Source: Vulcanisaeta thermophila (GTDB taxonomy: Archaea > Thermoproteota > Thermoprotei > Thermoproteales > Thermocladiaceae). From it: a stretch of 64,000 bases of DNA. The notes under the pieces are model-generated. The model saw only the letters and a program-made list of their open reading frames with translations, did not search any database and had not been told where the DNA came from. A program made the translations under genes and the position numbers. The stretch covers positions 124,001 to 188,000 of the forward strand of contig NZ_BCLI01000005.1 of the NCBI RefSeq assembly GCF_001748385.1, given 5' to 3'. Positions 27,689 through 36,998 of the stretch are shown here, in pieces. Position 1 is the stretch's first letter. Each line of letters starts with the position of its first letter.

Positions 27689-27754
27689 TGGGGGTTGCCT
27701 AGGAACCTTAAAATCAAACAGGGTTATGCTTTATTACCCTGAAACCAGTGGTTA

Positions 27755-28978
27755 ATGCGTATGGACTTCGGATTCTCCAGGGAGGAGGTATTATTTAGGG
27801 ATTCCGTGAGGGAGTTCGGTGAGAGGTACGTAAAACCACACTGGATTGAACTGGACGAGGGCAAGTACTCACTCCTCGACCTAATACCCAGGCTTGCGGA
27901 GCACGGGCTAGTGGGGTTAACAATAAGCTCAAGGTACGGTGGTTCAGAGGGCTCATTCTTAATGGCCGCCATAGCGGCTGAGGAACTGGCCAAGGCGGAC
28001 CCAAGCCTAGCCGTGCCCGTGTACTTCCTACTTGAGACAGCATGGCCCTTCATAGTCCAGAGGTACGCCAAGGACAGTGTTAAGGAGGAGGTGTTGCCTA
28101 GGCTCGTTAAGGGCGAGGCGTGGATTGGCATAGCATCCACGGAACCCCAGGGGGGCAGTGACGTGGCTGGTGAAAGGACCGAGGCCAAGTTCGTGAATGG
28201 TAAGTGGTTGGTTACGGGTGAGAAGAGCATGGTGACCGGCGTCTCCATAGCCCTTAAGTTACCCTACGGTGGTGGCTTTGTAACAATAACCAGGACCGGG
28301 CCACTAGAGGCTAGGCATAGGGCAATAACCACGTTCCTACTCATGGTCAAGAGGAATGGGGTGGTCAATGAGGGTATCGAGACCAGGGAGTGGGATGAGT
28401 GGGGTAGGCACGGCATACCCACTAATTACCTAAAATTGAACAACACACCCGTGGACCCGGACTTCATACTGGGCGAGGTTAACAACGGCTTTAAGATAGC
28501 CATGGAGGGCTTCAACGTTGCGAGGACCATAATAGGGGCCGCATCCATAGGCTCCGCAATGTGGCTGCTGGAGCAGGGAAGGGAGTGGATTAAGCAGAGG
28601 GTGGTTTTTGGGAAGCCCATAGCCTCGTACCAATCCATAAGCTTCAAATACGCAGAGCTCCACGCAAGGCTTGAGGCGGCTAAGTTAATGGTTTACAAGG
28701 CCGCGTGGCTAGCCGATAAATTCTACAGTGGAGACCCAGCGGTGAGTATAAGTGACGTGGCTGCCGCGGGCGCCATGGCCAAGATGCTAGCCGTGGAGGC
28801 TGCGGTGGACACGGGGCTCGAGGTTATGAAGTGGTTTGGAGGAATGAGTTACTTCAGGGAGACCCCAATAGCCAGGGCATTGCTGGGCATACTTAGTTAC
28901 TACGTGGGTGCCGAGGGGACGCAGAACATAATGAGATTAATAATCGCGAGGCAGGTAATAGGTAGGGAGGTTGAGTGA
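27755..28978 (+). CDS. Acyl-CoA dehydrogenase
   Basis: The 407-residue flavoprotein introduces the alpha-beta double bond into acyl-CoA. It has the FAD-site stretch IASTEPQGGSDVAGERTEAK (about 127-146), KWLVTGEKSMVTGVSIA, and the C-terminal GAEGTQNIMRLIIARQVIGR, in which the glutamate near residue 387 is the likely catalytic base. The order of all-helical, beta and helical domains is regular. It lies 66 bp after the acyl-CoA synthetase on the same strand, with its own TATA-like CTTTATTA about 24-26 bp before its start. The physiological acyl chain is unknown, and no ETF genes lie nearby. Confidence 0.88.
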   Translation: MRMDFGFSREEVLFRDSVREFGERYVKPHWIELDEGKYSLLDLIPRLAEHGLVGLTISSRYGGSEGSFLMAAIAAEELAKADPSLAVPVYFLLETAWPFIVQRYAKDSVKEEVLPRLVKGEAWIGIASTEPQGGSDVAGERTEAKFVNGKWLVTGEKSMVTGVSIALKLPYGGGFVTITRTGPLEARHRAITTFLLMVKRNGVVNEGIETREWDEWGRHGIPTNYLKLNNTPVDPDFILGEVNNGFKIAMEGFNVARTIIGAASIGSAMWLLEQGREWIKQRVVFGKPIASYQSISFKYAELHARLEAAKLMVYKAAWLADKFYSGDPAVSISDVAAAGAMAKMLAVEAAVDTGLEVMKWFGGMSYFRETPIARALLGILSYYVGAEGTQNIMRLIIARQVIGREVE

Positions 28979-29011
28979 AATAACCAAGGCATTAAAATAT
29001 GTATTAAACCC

Positions 29012-29089
29012 TGGCGGGCCCGGTGGGATTTGAACCCACGACCTACGGCTTAGAAGGCCGCCGCTCTGTCCATGCTGAGCTACGGGCCC
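29012..29089 (-). tRNA. tRNA-Arg (anticodon TCT)
   Basis: The reverse strand folds as a full cloverleaf: acceptor GGGCCCG/CGGGCCC, D arm with GAGC closing, anticodon stem GCGGC with loop CTTCTAA pairing GCCGT, and a T arm GTGGG-TTCAAAT-CCCAC. The anticodon TCT reads arginine AGA/AGG. CCA is encoded at the 3' end (29014-29012). No intron is needed. Confidence 0.92.
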
Positions 29090-29199
29090 TATTGGTTCAT
29101 ATCGTTATTTTATTCCTGTTTTTTAAGTTCTTTCGCTTAGCGTGATTCGTGCTCGTCGGTGTGAATAACGTTTAAAAATAAGCCTTGTTTCTCTCCCTG

Positions 29200-31515
29200 A
29201 TGAGTAAATCGAAGGCCATTAACACCATGGGTTTAAGGACAACTGTGCAGAGTCCGAAAATACCACTCTTCATAAGAATCACACAGTGGCTTACTATTTC
29301 ATCAGCATTACTCTCCTTTTCGTTGCTTGGCTACTATGTAAGGCTTTACCCCGTATTTCTCTACGGGTTTTATATCAACGAGTTTGATCCTTACATTAGG
29401 TACTTCATGACCGAGCAGATACTTAAGTACGGAGCCCTGAAGGGGCTCCTCTGGTGGTTACATAAGGGTTATGGGGCTCACTTCACTGATTTCTGGTATC
29501 CATGGGGTATTAACTGGACTGTGGTGCTTTCTCCTGGTGTTTCCTGGCTTGGTGCAGTACTGTATAAGGTACTCGCTCACTTTGGTTATAGCTTACTGCA
29601 GACCGTTGTTTTATTCCCTGCTATTTTAAATGCCATGGTTGTACCAGCAATGTTTTACTTAGGGTATAGGCTAGGAGGTAAGTATGTGGGGTTAACCGCA
29701 GCCTTATGGTCCGTGTTCTCCACAATGATCCTCCAGAGGGCCACCGCAGGTTGGTTTGCAGATGCGCCTGTCTTTCAATTAATGGCCACATTGGGACTTG
29801 CGTTTTATGTTGAAACCTTAACGAGGAACGATAGGTATTGGTTGATTTTCGCAATTCTCTCCGCATTATTCAATGGCATGACTGTGTGGCTCTGGGGCTC
29901 CTACGTATTCCTCTGGAACTTCTATGGATTATTCACAATTGCCGTATTATTGTACATACTAATTAGGATGGCAATGAGGCAGAATCCCCTGATTAATGTC
30001 GATAGGGTCGTATTTTCCTACATACTTACTGATCTTGGGTTTAACACATTCGTGGTAATAACCCCCAGGTACTCGATCTATACATTATTATCGGGTTTAA
30101 GCGCTGTTGCAAATGCTACATTGCTCTTTGCATTAATTTCCTACTTACTAATAAAGCTTTACCAAAACCCAAAATACCAGCGTACCATGTCGATGATGAT
30201 TAAGTACTTCCTGGTAGTTCTTGTGGTATTGATTGCTGTGTTTATTATTTCTGGTCTCATGGGAATTGGTGGTAAGTTCCTAGGTGCTTTATCACCACTG
30301 GCCAGGAGCGCCATTGTTCAGAGCGTTGCGGAGCATAGCCCATCAAGCCTCCAGCAGAGTTTCTTCAACGTCTCGATTACGCTGCCCTTCGTTATATACA
30401 CAATACTACTCTCGGTATTCACATTATCATTACCGGCCCTCCTAATAAGTATTGGTTCCCTCGCCGCCGCTTACTTCGCGTCATCCGAGGTTTGGTTGTT
30501 CATGATCCTGGGCCTATTTTGGATACCAGCCACGGCGTACGGTTTCATTAAGCTTTCTGAGTTATCGCTGGGTAGGAAGTCCCTGGTTGGTCTCGTGGTG
30601 ATGACCGTGCTGGGTGTTTTAATGGCCATTTCATTAATCATAAACCTACAACCCGCCCTATCCACGGCCATACTCCCACAGCAGATAGTGAGCACGGTAA
30701 CACCCCCATACCCCACCCCAGACTGGCTTGATGCCCTTAGGTGGATTTCATATAATACACCACCCAATGCCACCATCCTCTCCTGGTGGGATTACGGTTA
30801 CTGGACGGCTGTCATTGGTAATAGAACCAGCCTTGCGGATAACTCCACAGTCAATAGTACGCAGATAGCCCTGATTGGACTCTTCTTCATGTCCAACCCA
30901 TATAACTACACGGGTGTTTTGGACATTCTCAATGAGCTTCATGATCCGCAGTACATCCTGATATTTGAGCCGTACATCGTGGTTCCAACTAACCGTAGCA
31001 TATGCGTACTAATACCCGAGTACCCCGCTGGCGGTGACTTCGCCAAGAGTTACTGGATGGCTAGGATAGCTGGTTATAGCGTCCCATACATCGAGACTCA
31101 CTACATAGGTATTGGTCAATTAACAACACAATCAGGTATCCTGTCCATTTATGTACCGTACGCAAACGACGCCACTGGTTACTACGCAGCGGTCAACACA
31201 ACACTGTACCTATTAATGTTCAATTCAGAGGTGGTGGACTCATCATATGCTGTGTGGAGCATGTGTGCCCGGAATGGGATTCCGGCGTACTGGGTATTTG
31301 AGAGCATACCAATGGTGGTGTCCAGTGGGACCACGTTTAAGGTAATAACAGAACCACTGTCAGGTTACCAGGGGCCATCAACACCGTACTATTACCTCCT
31401 AAGCCCACCACCATGGGCCCAGTTGGTCTATGTATCGAGGCCCTATGGCTGGGTCATTATTTATAAGATTAATTATGACGTGCTCAGGAGCCTCGCTGGC
31501 TCAGTTTCTCAATGA
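29200..31515 (+). CDS. aglB: Oligosaccharyl transferase STT3/AglB
   Basis: The 771-residue enzyme transfers a lipid-linked glycan to asparagine in N-X-S/T sequons on the outer membrane face. The N-terminal half has about 11-13 membrane helices with the first acidic motif in INEFDPYIRYF and the second in GWFADAPVFQ. The catalytic-domain signature WWDYG lies near residue 529. The C-terminal globular domain shows the usual scattered aromatic residues. ATG 29200 is placed about 26 bp after a TATA-like TTTAAAAATAAG. The end overlaps the convergent nop10 gene by 32 bp. Confidence 0.95.
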   Translation: MSKSKAINTMGLRTTVQSPKIPLFIRITQWLTISSALLSFSLLGYYVRLYPVFLYGFYINEFDPYIRYFMTEQILKYGALKGLLWWLHKGYGAHFTDFWYPWGINWTVVLSPGVSWLGAVLYKVLAHFGYSLLQTVVLFPAILNAMVVPAMFYLGYRLGGKYVGLTAALWSVFSTMILQRATAGWFADAPVFQLMATLGLAFYVETLTRNDRYWLIFAILSALFNGMTVWLWGSYVFLWNFYGLFTIAVLLYILIRMAMRQNPLINVDRVVFSYILTDLGFNTFVVITPRYSIYTLLSGLSAVANATLLFALISYLLIKLYQNPKYQRTMSMMIKYFLVVLVVLIAVFIISGLMGIGGKFLGALSPLARSAIVQSVAEHSPSSLQQSFFNVSITLPFVIYTILLSVFTLSLPALLISIGSLAAAYFASSEVWLFMILGLFWIPATAYGFIKLSELSLGRKSLVGLVVMTVLGVLMAISLIINLQPALSTAILPQQIVSTVTPPYPTPDWLDALRWISYNTPPNATILSWWDYGYWTAVIGNRTSLADNSTVNSTQIALIGLFFMSNPYNYTGVLDILNELHDPQYILIFEPYIVVPTNRSICVLIPEYPAGGDFAKSYWMARIAGYSVPYIETHYIGIGQLTTQSGILSIYVPYANDATGYYAAVNTTLYLLMFNSEVVDSSYAVWSMCARNGIPAYWVFESIPMVVSSGTTFKVITEPLSGYQGPSTPYYYLLSPPPWAQLVYVSRPYGWVIIYKINYDVLRSLAGSVSQ

Positions 31516-31711
31516 TTAACTTAGCAACATCGGGGCTTAACTTCAACTCCCCACTAATCACCCTCATGTATAAGCGATACTTACCATACCTATCCTCAGG
31601 GGAGAATTTGGCTGGGTGGGGGACCTCAAGCTCCCCACCGCAGTATGGGCATCTATCCTTCCTAAGGGTGTACCTACCGCAGGACTTGCACCTTCTCATT
31701 ATTGAGTCCAC
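31484..31711 (-). CDS. nop10: H/ACA RNP component Nop10
   Basis: The 75-residue protein has CKSCGRYTLRKDRCPYCGGE, a zinc ribbon, and HPAKFSPEDRYGKYR, the Nop10 hallmark. It partners Cbf5, Gar1 and L7Ae in RNA-guided pseudouridylation of rRNA. GTG 31711 is about 26 bp after a TATA-like TTATAAAT inside the end of the aIF2 alpha gene; ATG 31699 (MRRCKSCG) is the alternative and gives the common family start. It closes the L44e-S27e-aIF2alpha-Nop10 operon found across archaea. Confidence 0.9.
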   Translation of the reverse strand: MDSIMRRCKSCGRYTLRKDRCPYCGGELEVPHPAKFSPEDRYGKYRLYMRVISGELKLSPDVAKLIIEKLSQRGS

Positions 31712-31745
31712 GGGGCCAGTACGAAGGACCCATTTATAAGGCTAA

Positions 31746-32603
31746 TTATGATTGTTCGGTGATCCTTGAGAAACTGGCCTCGCCGCCCCTCTTCTTCATC
31801 TCCCTGGTTATGAAGTTCACCATGTCATTGAGCGCCTGCTCAAGCTTCTTTGGGTCCCTACCCACCAGGTCCACCCTATACCTTGGCGGTCCTATGGTGT
31901 AGATACTAACCTTCTCAACACCCTCGCCCTTAGCGAGCTCCATGGACTTCGTAAGAACCTCCCTGATATGCCTAACACCATCAGGCCTTATACTAACTAC
32001 CCTGATCACGCCCGATATGGTGATGGGCTCCACCTCCACCCTCTCCCTGGCAACCTCCAGTATTGCGTTTATTACATTATCGTCCAAGCCCAATTTCCTC
32101 AGTTCTACTGGTCCGTGTTTAGCCACGTTCTCGAACATGGTTAGGAGGTCTCCGTAGTAGTCCTCAAGCTTCCATCCAAAGTCCCTGAGGGCCTTGTCCA
32201 GTGGTATGTTTAGTTTCTTGGCCACCAGCTCCAGCAGCCTTATCCCCCTTAGGGTCCTCTTCCACTTATTCATCTTCTCCTTCCTCTCCTCATCCCTAAC
32301 CTTCTTTAGGGATACATCCACTAACTTCCTGCTTGGGTTAACCCTAACCACCCTAAACACCGTTTTCTGACCCACCTTTAGGTAATCCTTTATGTCGTGG
32401 AACCAGGACTGAACCACCTCATTGATTGGCGCGTAGGCCTCCAGGCCTCCGTACTCATCCAGTAGTACGTAGGCCCCATGATCCTCTATCCTATAGACCG
32501 TGCCCACAACCAATTCCCCAATTTCTGGCAGTTCCTTCCTACTGATCCTAATACTGAGAACACCTTTCTTAATCTCCTCAGCCTTATCCTCCCTTTTGCT
32601 CAT
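31746..32603 (-). CDS. Translation initiation factor 2, alpha subunit
   Basis: The 285-residue subunit begins with an S1 RNA-binding domain (GELVVGTVYRIEDHGAYVLL, about residues 25-95), then a helical domain (LDKALRDFGWKLEDYYG) and the C-terminal alpha-beta domain (TISGVIRVVSIRPDGVRHIR). With the gamma subunit it supports binding of initiator tRNA to the ribosome. Length matches archaeal aIF2 alpha (about 270). It follows S27e by 37 bp in the conserved operon. Confidence 0.93.
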   Translation of the reverse strand: MSKREDKAEEIKKGVLSIRISRKELPEIGELVVGTVYRIEDHGAYVLLDEYGGLEAYAPINEVVQSWFHDIKDYLKVGQKTVFRVVRVNPSRKLVDVSLKKVRDEERKEKMNKWKRTLRGIRLLELVAKKLNIPLDKALRDFGWKLEDYYGDLLTMFENVAKHGPVELRKLGLDDNVINAILEVARERVEVEPITISGVIRVVSIRPDGVRHIREVLTKSMELAKGEGVEKVSIYTIGPPRYRVDLVGRDPKKLEQALNDMVNFITREMKKRGGEASFSRITEQS

Positions 32604-32640
32604 TGATTACAGGGTGGTTACCTGGGTAATTTATACTTTT

Positions 32641-32847
32641 TTACTCGTACGTGGTGACCACGGTCCCGCCAACGATCTTACCAACACCGCCTGTGGGTTC
32701 TATTAGGACGTTACCGCAGACCAGGCACCTAACTATCATGGATGGTCTATCGAAGACCACCTGCTCATTACCGCAGTTATTACACCTAATCCTTATGAAC
32801 CTGGACCTGGGCCTTGGTATTAGGACCTTGCGCCAGTTAGTGGGCAC
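32641..32847 (-). CDS. rps27e: Small ribosomal subunit protein S27e
   Basis: The 68-residue protein holds a zinc ribbon ([20 protein letters not shown] and C-x2-C in CLVCG) and the end [16 protein letters not shown] that closely follows the archaeal S27e pattern. It lies between L44e, whose stop codon directly adjoins its start, and aIF2 alpha, the usual archaeal order. Confidence 0.95.
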   Translation of the reverse strand: MPTNWRKVLIPRPRSRFIRIRCNNCGNEQVVFDRPSMIVRCLVCGNVLIEPTGGVGKIVGGTVVTTYE

Positions 32848-33132
32848 TCACCTCACCTCCGTAAGCTCTACCTTCTTCAACCTACCCAGTGGTTTCATTA
32901 TTACGTAACCGCACTGCCTACACTGTAGCTTGAGTACCACGACCTTCGTGGTCTTGGCAAACCTCTTCTGCTTGGGCTTCCTACTGGACCCATAGCCCTT
33001 AAGCTTCCTCAGATACCTCCTCTGGCCCTCGGCCAGGTTCCTCCTCTTACCATGGCTGTAAATGGACACTGTGTGCTCCGTGTAGGCATTACACCTGGGG
33101 CAATACGCATTCACAACCTTTGGGAACTTCAC
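32848..33132 (-). CDS. rpl44e: Large ribosomal subunit protein L44e
   Basis: The 94-residue protein opens [20 protein letters not shown] and ends with a second CxxC (LQCRQCGYV), with the basic middle [20 protein letters not shown]. These are the L44e (eL42) hallmarks. It sits at the head of the S27e-aIF2alpha-Nop10 run, 37 bp after the GINS gene. Confidence 0.95.
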   Translation of the reverse strand: MKFPKVVNAYCPRCNAYTEHTVSIYSHGKRRNLAEGQRRYLRKLKGYGSSRKPKQKRFAKTTKVVVLKLQCRQCGYVIMKPLGRLKKVELTEVR

Positions 33133-33169
33133 GACTTGCGGAGTACAAGCCCCCTTTAAATGCTTTTAC

Positions 33170-33664
33170 CTACGCAATAATGTCCACAACCCCCCTATCC
33201 CTCAGTGTCGATGCGTCAGTCCCAGGTAGGGCTGCCACGTCAAAAACCTCAAAAGGCCCCAGTTGCGCCAGCGTAACGCTTTTGAGTTGTGGGAATCCAT
33301 TCCTGAAGGATACCATGGTCAATCCCTCACTAACCCTTTGGGTCGACCCTAGCTCTAGGAGTGGTGTGAGGAGGCGCCTCTCCTCGGTCATTAGTAACTC
33401 ATTGGGTATTTCCCTACCCATCCTGTACATCCTCATTATCTTCCCAATGCGAATCACGACCAGCATCTCCAATTGCTCCCTCACCATGGAATTTATGCTC
33501 CTCGCAATCTCCTGATCGCTGATTATTGAGGCCATGTACTCATTGATCTCATGGACAATCCTAGCGTATGAGTCAAAGGGTGGTTTTTGCAGGTCATCGC
33601 TGGACATCTCCATCTTCACAAACTCCTGTAACTTCATCAATGCGCCACTAATCAAGGAACTCAC
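33170..33664 (-). CDS. GINS-complex subunit (Gins15/51-like)
   Basis: The 164-residue protein has the GINS A-domain helices (HEINEYMASIISDQEIARSI and EQLEMLVVIRIGKIMRMYRM), then LLMTEERRLLTPLLELGS, and a C-terminal small B-domain, LGPFEVFDVAALPGTDASTL. The order A then B marks the Gins15/51 type. It helps load the MCM helicase. Its start overlaps the end of the primase small-subunit gene by 17 bp, a known archaeal pairing, with PCNA one gene further. Confidence 0.8.
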   Translation of the reverse strand: MSSLISGALMKLQEFVKMEMSSDDLQKPPFDSYARIVHEINEYMASIISDQEIARSINSMVREQLEMLVVIRIGKIMRMYRMGREIPNELLMTEERRLLTPLLELGSTQRVSEGLTMVSFRNGFPQLKSVTLAQLGPFEVFDVAALPGTDASTLRDRGVVDIIA

Positions 33665-34718
33665 CCCAGCCTGTCATTACTAAGTAAATGCCTATGTTTA
33701 TGGGGACCTTAACAATACTTCCCTCATCACCCGCCACATCAACCCCCATAACCCTCCTCACAGGTAACCTCCTGAGTAACCTAATGGTTAGTGAACCCTT
33801 CTTAAATGGCGTTGCCAAGTCTATAACGTACTCAACACCCCTCTCGAGATCGCCTAGCCCCAGCTCCGCAACCCTCAGCCCAGTCTTCCCATGGAGGCTA
33901 TTGTGCATCCTAATCAATCTGTGTATGTCCATTGTGACGACCTCATCCACGTGAACCGCCAACTTCCTGGAAATCTCACCATTCAATGAGGATAACCTAC
34001 CCATGACGTTCCTTGGCACTTTGTCACGTTTGCTTTGAAGTTCCTCCAGGAGTTCCGCGTCGATATCGTGGAGAGCCTCCGCGACCCTACCACCAACCCC
34101 CCTTATCTTTGGGTCTATGAGGACCACATCACGTGTACGTAAGCGCCTAATTAGGTGCTCAGTGTTGAATTCCCTCATTAGTAGGTAATCTATTATTTCC
34201 CTCCTCTCGTTATCACTAAGCCTCTTAACCTCATCACCCTCTATGTGTACGTGGAATCCACGATGCCCAGAGAAGTAAACCCTCAAATCCCTCTCTGTGA
34301 AGCCGAAGTCGTCAGTTAATACGTCTATCAGTTTCTCAACCTCCTCCAGGGCGTCCCCCAGGCACTCTAGGGTCATGAGTTCCGTGGCCCTGCAGCTCTC
34401 GGTCTCCAGGTGGTCACCATCTATGTCGAAGACCAGGTCCGCACCCAACCAACCCTTCTGGTCCATGTCCTGATTAGACGGGTCCCGGTACAGCGCTGTG
34501 GAATAGTAGACGTGGGCCGGTACATTGTTTACTAGGTACTGCTTAAGTTCCTGCGCATTCTTGAATGATACGTGCCTAACCATACCCTCCTTATCGAAGA
34601 ATTGAAAACCAAACTCCCTAAGCTCAATGTTGCTTACCTCCAGGTTAGCCGATCTGTAGTAATTCCTAAACAATACCTTCATCAACTTCGCAAAATCCTC
34701 ACTTAGCATGTTAACCAT
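33648..34718 (-). CDS. priS: DNA primase small subunit PriS
   Basis: The 356-residue catalytic subunit has the metal-binding DxD in ADLVFDIDGDHLE (about residues 93-105) and the YFSGHRGFHVHIEGD motif, both diagnostic. VVLIDPKIRGVGGRVAEAL and the later acidic patch complete the core. It makes the primers for replication with PriL (not in this window). I chose ATG 34718, about 26 bp after a TATA-like element (TTTTAATT on the plus strand, 34741-34748); upstream TTG 34727 and downstream ATG 34709 are also in frame. Confidence 0.93.
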   Translation of the reverse strand: MVNMLSEDFAKLMKVLFRNYYRSANLEVSNIELREFGFQFFDKEGMVRHVSFKNAQELKQYLVNNVPAHVYYSTALYRDPSNQDMDQKGWLGADLVFDIDGDHLETESCRATELMTLECLGDALEEVEKLIDVLTDDFGFTERDLRVYFSGHRGFHVHIEGDEVKRLSDNERREIIDYLLMREFNTEHLIRRLRTRDVVLIDPKIRGVGGRVAEALHDIDAELLEELQSKRDKVPRNVMGRLSSLNGEISRKLAVHVDEVVTMDIHRLIRMHNSLHGKTGLRVAELGLGDLERGVEYVIDLATPFKKGSLTIRLLRRLPVRRVMGVDVAGDEGSIVKVPINIGIYLVMTGWGEFLD

Positions 34719-34781
34719 GCATATCAAGGCATTGTGCCCTTTTTAATTACTTAGGGATTTTACAGCGATTTTACTCAGGTA

Positions 34782-35537
34782 TTACTCAATCATTGGGGCT
34801 ACGTAGTAGGTTAACTTACCGCCCATGGGTATCTCGAAGGTAAGCGCAATGGGCTTCTGTGTGGCGAACTCCACGGTAACTATATCGCTAATCCTGTACG
34901 CCTTGGACACCGTGTCCACTAGGTAATCAAGGCTGTACTTGGCGGTGGCCGGCTCCTTTAGGTCGTACTCGAACATGACCTCGCCCTCCTTCTCAAACTT
35001 AACCTCCACATCACCCTTATCACTGCTTGCGGTTACGTACAACCCATCATCCCTGGCATCGAACTTAACAGCATCCGCTATCACATCGGCATCCTTAAGC
35101 GCCTGGTTTAGGGAGTCGCTGGAGAGTTTGGCTAGTACCGTGAACACCACCTTTGGTGTTGGTAATTCCTCAGCGCTTATGTCCATTAGGGGTAGGGTCA
35201 TGGTCCTAGAGGCCTTACTCACCAGTTTCACCCTTAACTTACCCTCACTAACCTCCATGCTCAGTTTATCACCCTTCTTAATCCTCCTAAGTAGTTTCTT
35301 GAAGTCCGTGAAGTTAATCCCAATCCTCACATCCTCGCTCAGGTTCTCTGGGTACTCCTCAAAGGCCTCCCTGGGTATTAATAGGTCTATCATCGCTGTT
35401 CTCGAGGGGTCCAACGCCCTGAGCTTCATGCCGTCGTTGGAGACTGTGAAGCTTGCCTCCTCAATCAATGCCGAGATAGCGTCCACTATCTGGGCGAACT
35501 CCCTGGCATCTGGGTATGTGATTTTAACCTCAGGCAT
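34782..35537 (-). CDS. pcn: DNA polymerase sliding clamp (PCNA)
   Basis: The 251-residue protein follows the PCNA pattern: MPEVKITYPDAREFAQIVDA, LRALDPSRTAMIDLLIPREA, and the interdomain loop region. The C-terminal VDTVSKAYRISDIVTVEFAT and MGGKLTYYVAPMIE end the second half. It forms a trimeric ring on DNA. ATG 35537 follows a TATA-like TTTTAAATTT by about 29 bp, and an adjacent in-frame GTG 35540 is also possible. It precedes priS, as in many crenarchaea. Confidence 0.93.
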   Translation of the reverse strand: MPEVKITYPDAREFAQIVDAISALIEEASFTVSNDGMKLRALDPSRTAMIDLLIPREAFEEYPENLSEDVRIGINFTDFKKLLRRIKKGDKLSMEVSEGKLRVKLVSKASRTMTLPLMDISAEELPTPKVVFTVLAKLSSDSLNQALKDADVIADAVKFDARDDGLYVTASSDKGDVEVKFEKEGEVMFEYDLKEPATAKYSLDYLVDTVSKAYRISDIVTVEFATQKPIALTFEIPMGGKLTYYVAPMIE

Positions 35538-35607
35538 CACTAGGACTCTCACGGCCCAAATTTAAAACCTACACTTCAGCGGGTAACCTGTATTACCTTA
35601 ATTTTAA

Positions 35608-35940
35608 TCACTCGTACTCACGCCACACGTAGCCACAGCGGACGCATTTATAGAACCTGGTGGGCGGTTCATCAGCAGCCCTGGTCTGCTGAACCCAGAA
35701 ATAGGCCTCCTCATAACCGCACTTGGGGCACCTGGCCTTGACCTTGGGCAGGGCCTCATCTCCGGTCTTGGTTAGTACTATGGGCTTGTCATCCCTCTTG
35801 GTTACCGTCCTCTCCACAAGCCTGCTTGTGGGGTTCACCTCCTCCTCATAACCACACTTGGGGCATTTCCAAATGGACCTGCCATTCACCTTAGTTAAGG
35901 TCATTATGCTATGACATTTGGGGCAGAACTTCAGGGCCAT
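35608..35940 (-). CDS. tfs: Transcription factor S
   Basis: The 110-residue protein has an N-terminal zinc ribbon (FCPKCHSIM and WKCPKCGYEEE) and a C-terminal TFIIS-type ribbon (RCPKCGYEEAYFWVQQTRAA followed by DEPPTRFYKC and CVRCGYVW). The acidic pair DE at the finger tip inserts into RNA polymerase to trigger transcript cleavage. The true start is ATG 35940; a longer open frame would run into the divergent S19e region and is not used. Upstream is a TATA-like stretch for a leaderless start. Confidence 0.92.
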   Translation of the reverse strand: MALKFCPKCHSIMTLTKVNGRSIWKCPKCGYEEEVNPTSRLVERTVTKRDDKPIVLTKTGDEALPKVKARCPKCGYEEAYFWVQQTRAADEPPTRFYKCVRCGYVWREYE

Positions 35941-36040
35941 TACGCAACCCCCTATCATGACCCATTTATTAATCCTTCGCCTCATGAAGCCCTGGCAGTA
36001 AAAGTTTTTAACACCAGGGTTTAGTGGTGGTTGATCAACC

Positions 36041-36526
36041 TTGGTGGGCGTTAAGGATGTACCGGCGGATTTACTCATAAGGGAGACCGCCAAGTACCTG
36101 AAGGAGAACGTGCCCCAGGTAAAACCGCCGGACTGGGCCATATTCGTTAAGACAGGGGCCAATAAGGACAGGCCACCCATGCAGGAGGATTGGTGGTACA
36201 TAAGGGCTGCGGCAATCCTTAGGAAGGTTTACCTCCACGGACCAGTGGGTATTGAGAGGTTGAGGATGGCCTTTAGTTACAGGGCTAAGGTGGGCCCCGC
36301 AACCAGAAGTGAAAGGACCAGGAAGGCTGGGGGTGCCATTATTAGGAATATACTCCACCAACTGGAGGAGGCTGGGTTAATAACCAAGGTACCCAAGAAG
36401 GGTAGGGTAGTCACGCCACAGGGGAGGGCGTTGCTCGATGGGATTGCCGAGAACATACTAAAGGAATTAGCCAAGCAAAACCCAGAACTCAGTAAGTACA
36501 TAGTACCGAGGACCCCTCAACAGTGA
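36041..36526 (+). CDS. rps19e: Small ribosomal subunit protein S19e
   Basis: The 161-residue protein has the S19e pattern: VKDVPADLLIRETAKYLKEN, WWYIRAAAILRKVYLHGPVG with the RKVYLHGP hallmark, and GAIIRNILHQLEEAGLI. The start is ambiguous: TTG 36041 or GTG 36044, both without a strong Shine-Dalgarno. The gene is divergent from tfs. It begins a short S19e, PDCD5-like, L39e plus-strand set, each unit with its own TATA-like element. Confidence 0.93.
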   Translation: MVGVKDVPADLLIRETAKYLKENVPQVKPPDWAIFVKTGANKDRPPMQEDWWYIRAAAILRKVYLHGPVGIERLRMAFSYRAKVGPATRSERTRKAGGAIIRNILHQLEEAGLITKVPKKGRVVTPQGRALLDGIAENILKELAKQNPELSKYIVPRTPQQ

Positions 36527-36580
36527 TTACGTAGACTAAATGGGCAAGGTTAATAAATAGGTTATGTTACAGTCCCATGA

Positions 36581-36943
36581 ATGTCCTCACAGGATTACCC
36601 AGAGGGTTATGATGAGGGGCAGGTGAGTGATGAGGAGCTGGAGCAGATTAGGCAGAGGAAGATGCAGGAATTGCAGAGGCAATTGGAGGAGGAGCGCAGG
36701 AGACAGGAATTGGCAGCCCAAAGGAGGGCAGCCCTGAGGTTAATACTAACGCCCGAGGCTAGGGAGAGGCTTGATAACCTGAGGGTCGTTAGGCCAGAAC
36801 TAGTGGAGGCACTGGAGCAGCAGTTAATAAGCCTGGCCCAATCGGGTAGGATTAGGGTTCCCATAACCGATGAGGACCTAAAGAGGATACTCGAGGCCGT
36901 TTACAAGCAAACCCATAGGGAGTTCCGCATACGGTACAGGTAA
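36581..36943 (+). CDS. DNA-binding protein of the PDCD5 family
   Basis: The 120-residue protein has a long charged N-terminal helix ([20 protein letters not shown]) and the family core ([20 protein letters not shown], then [20 protein letters not shown]). Archaeal relatives bind double-stranded DNA. A TATA-like TTAATAAATAGG precedes ATG 36581 by about 26 bp. Genomic placement between S19e and L39e is the usual archaeal one. Confidence 0.9.
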   Translation: MSSQDYPEGYDEGQVSDEELEQIRQRKMQELQRQLEEERRRQELAAQRRAALRLILTPEARERLDNLRVVRPELVEALEQQLISLAQSGRIRVPITDEDLKRILEAVYKQTHREFRIRYR

Positions 36944-36998
36944 CCCATTAAACAGGGGGCTAAACTTATAAAGTCACCATGAAACCATGCATGGAAGT

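Noticed and set aside
27724-28248. Open frame antisense to the acyl-CoA dehydrogenase
   Set aside because: It lies inside a well-supported gene on the other strand and has no motifs of its own.
35941-36201. Upstream extension of the TFS gene
   Set aside because: The extra residues overlap the S19e start region and match nothing in TFS. ATG 35940 gives the correct length.
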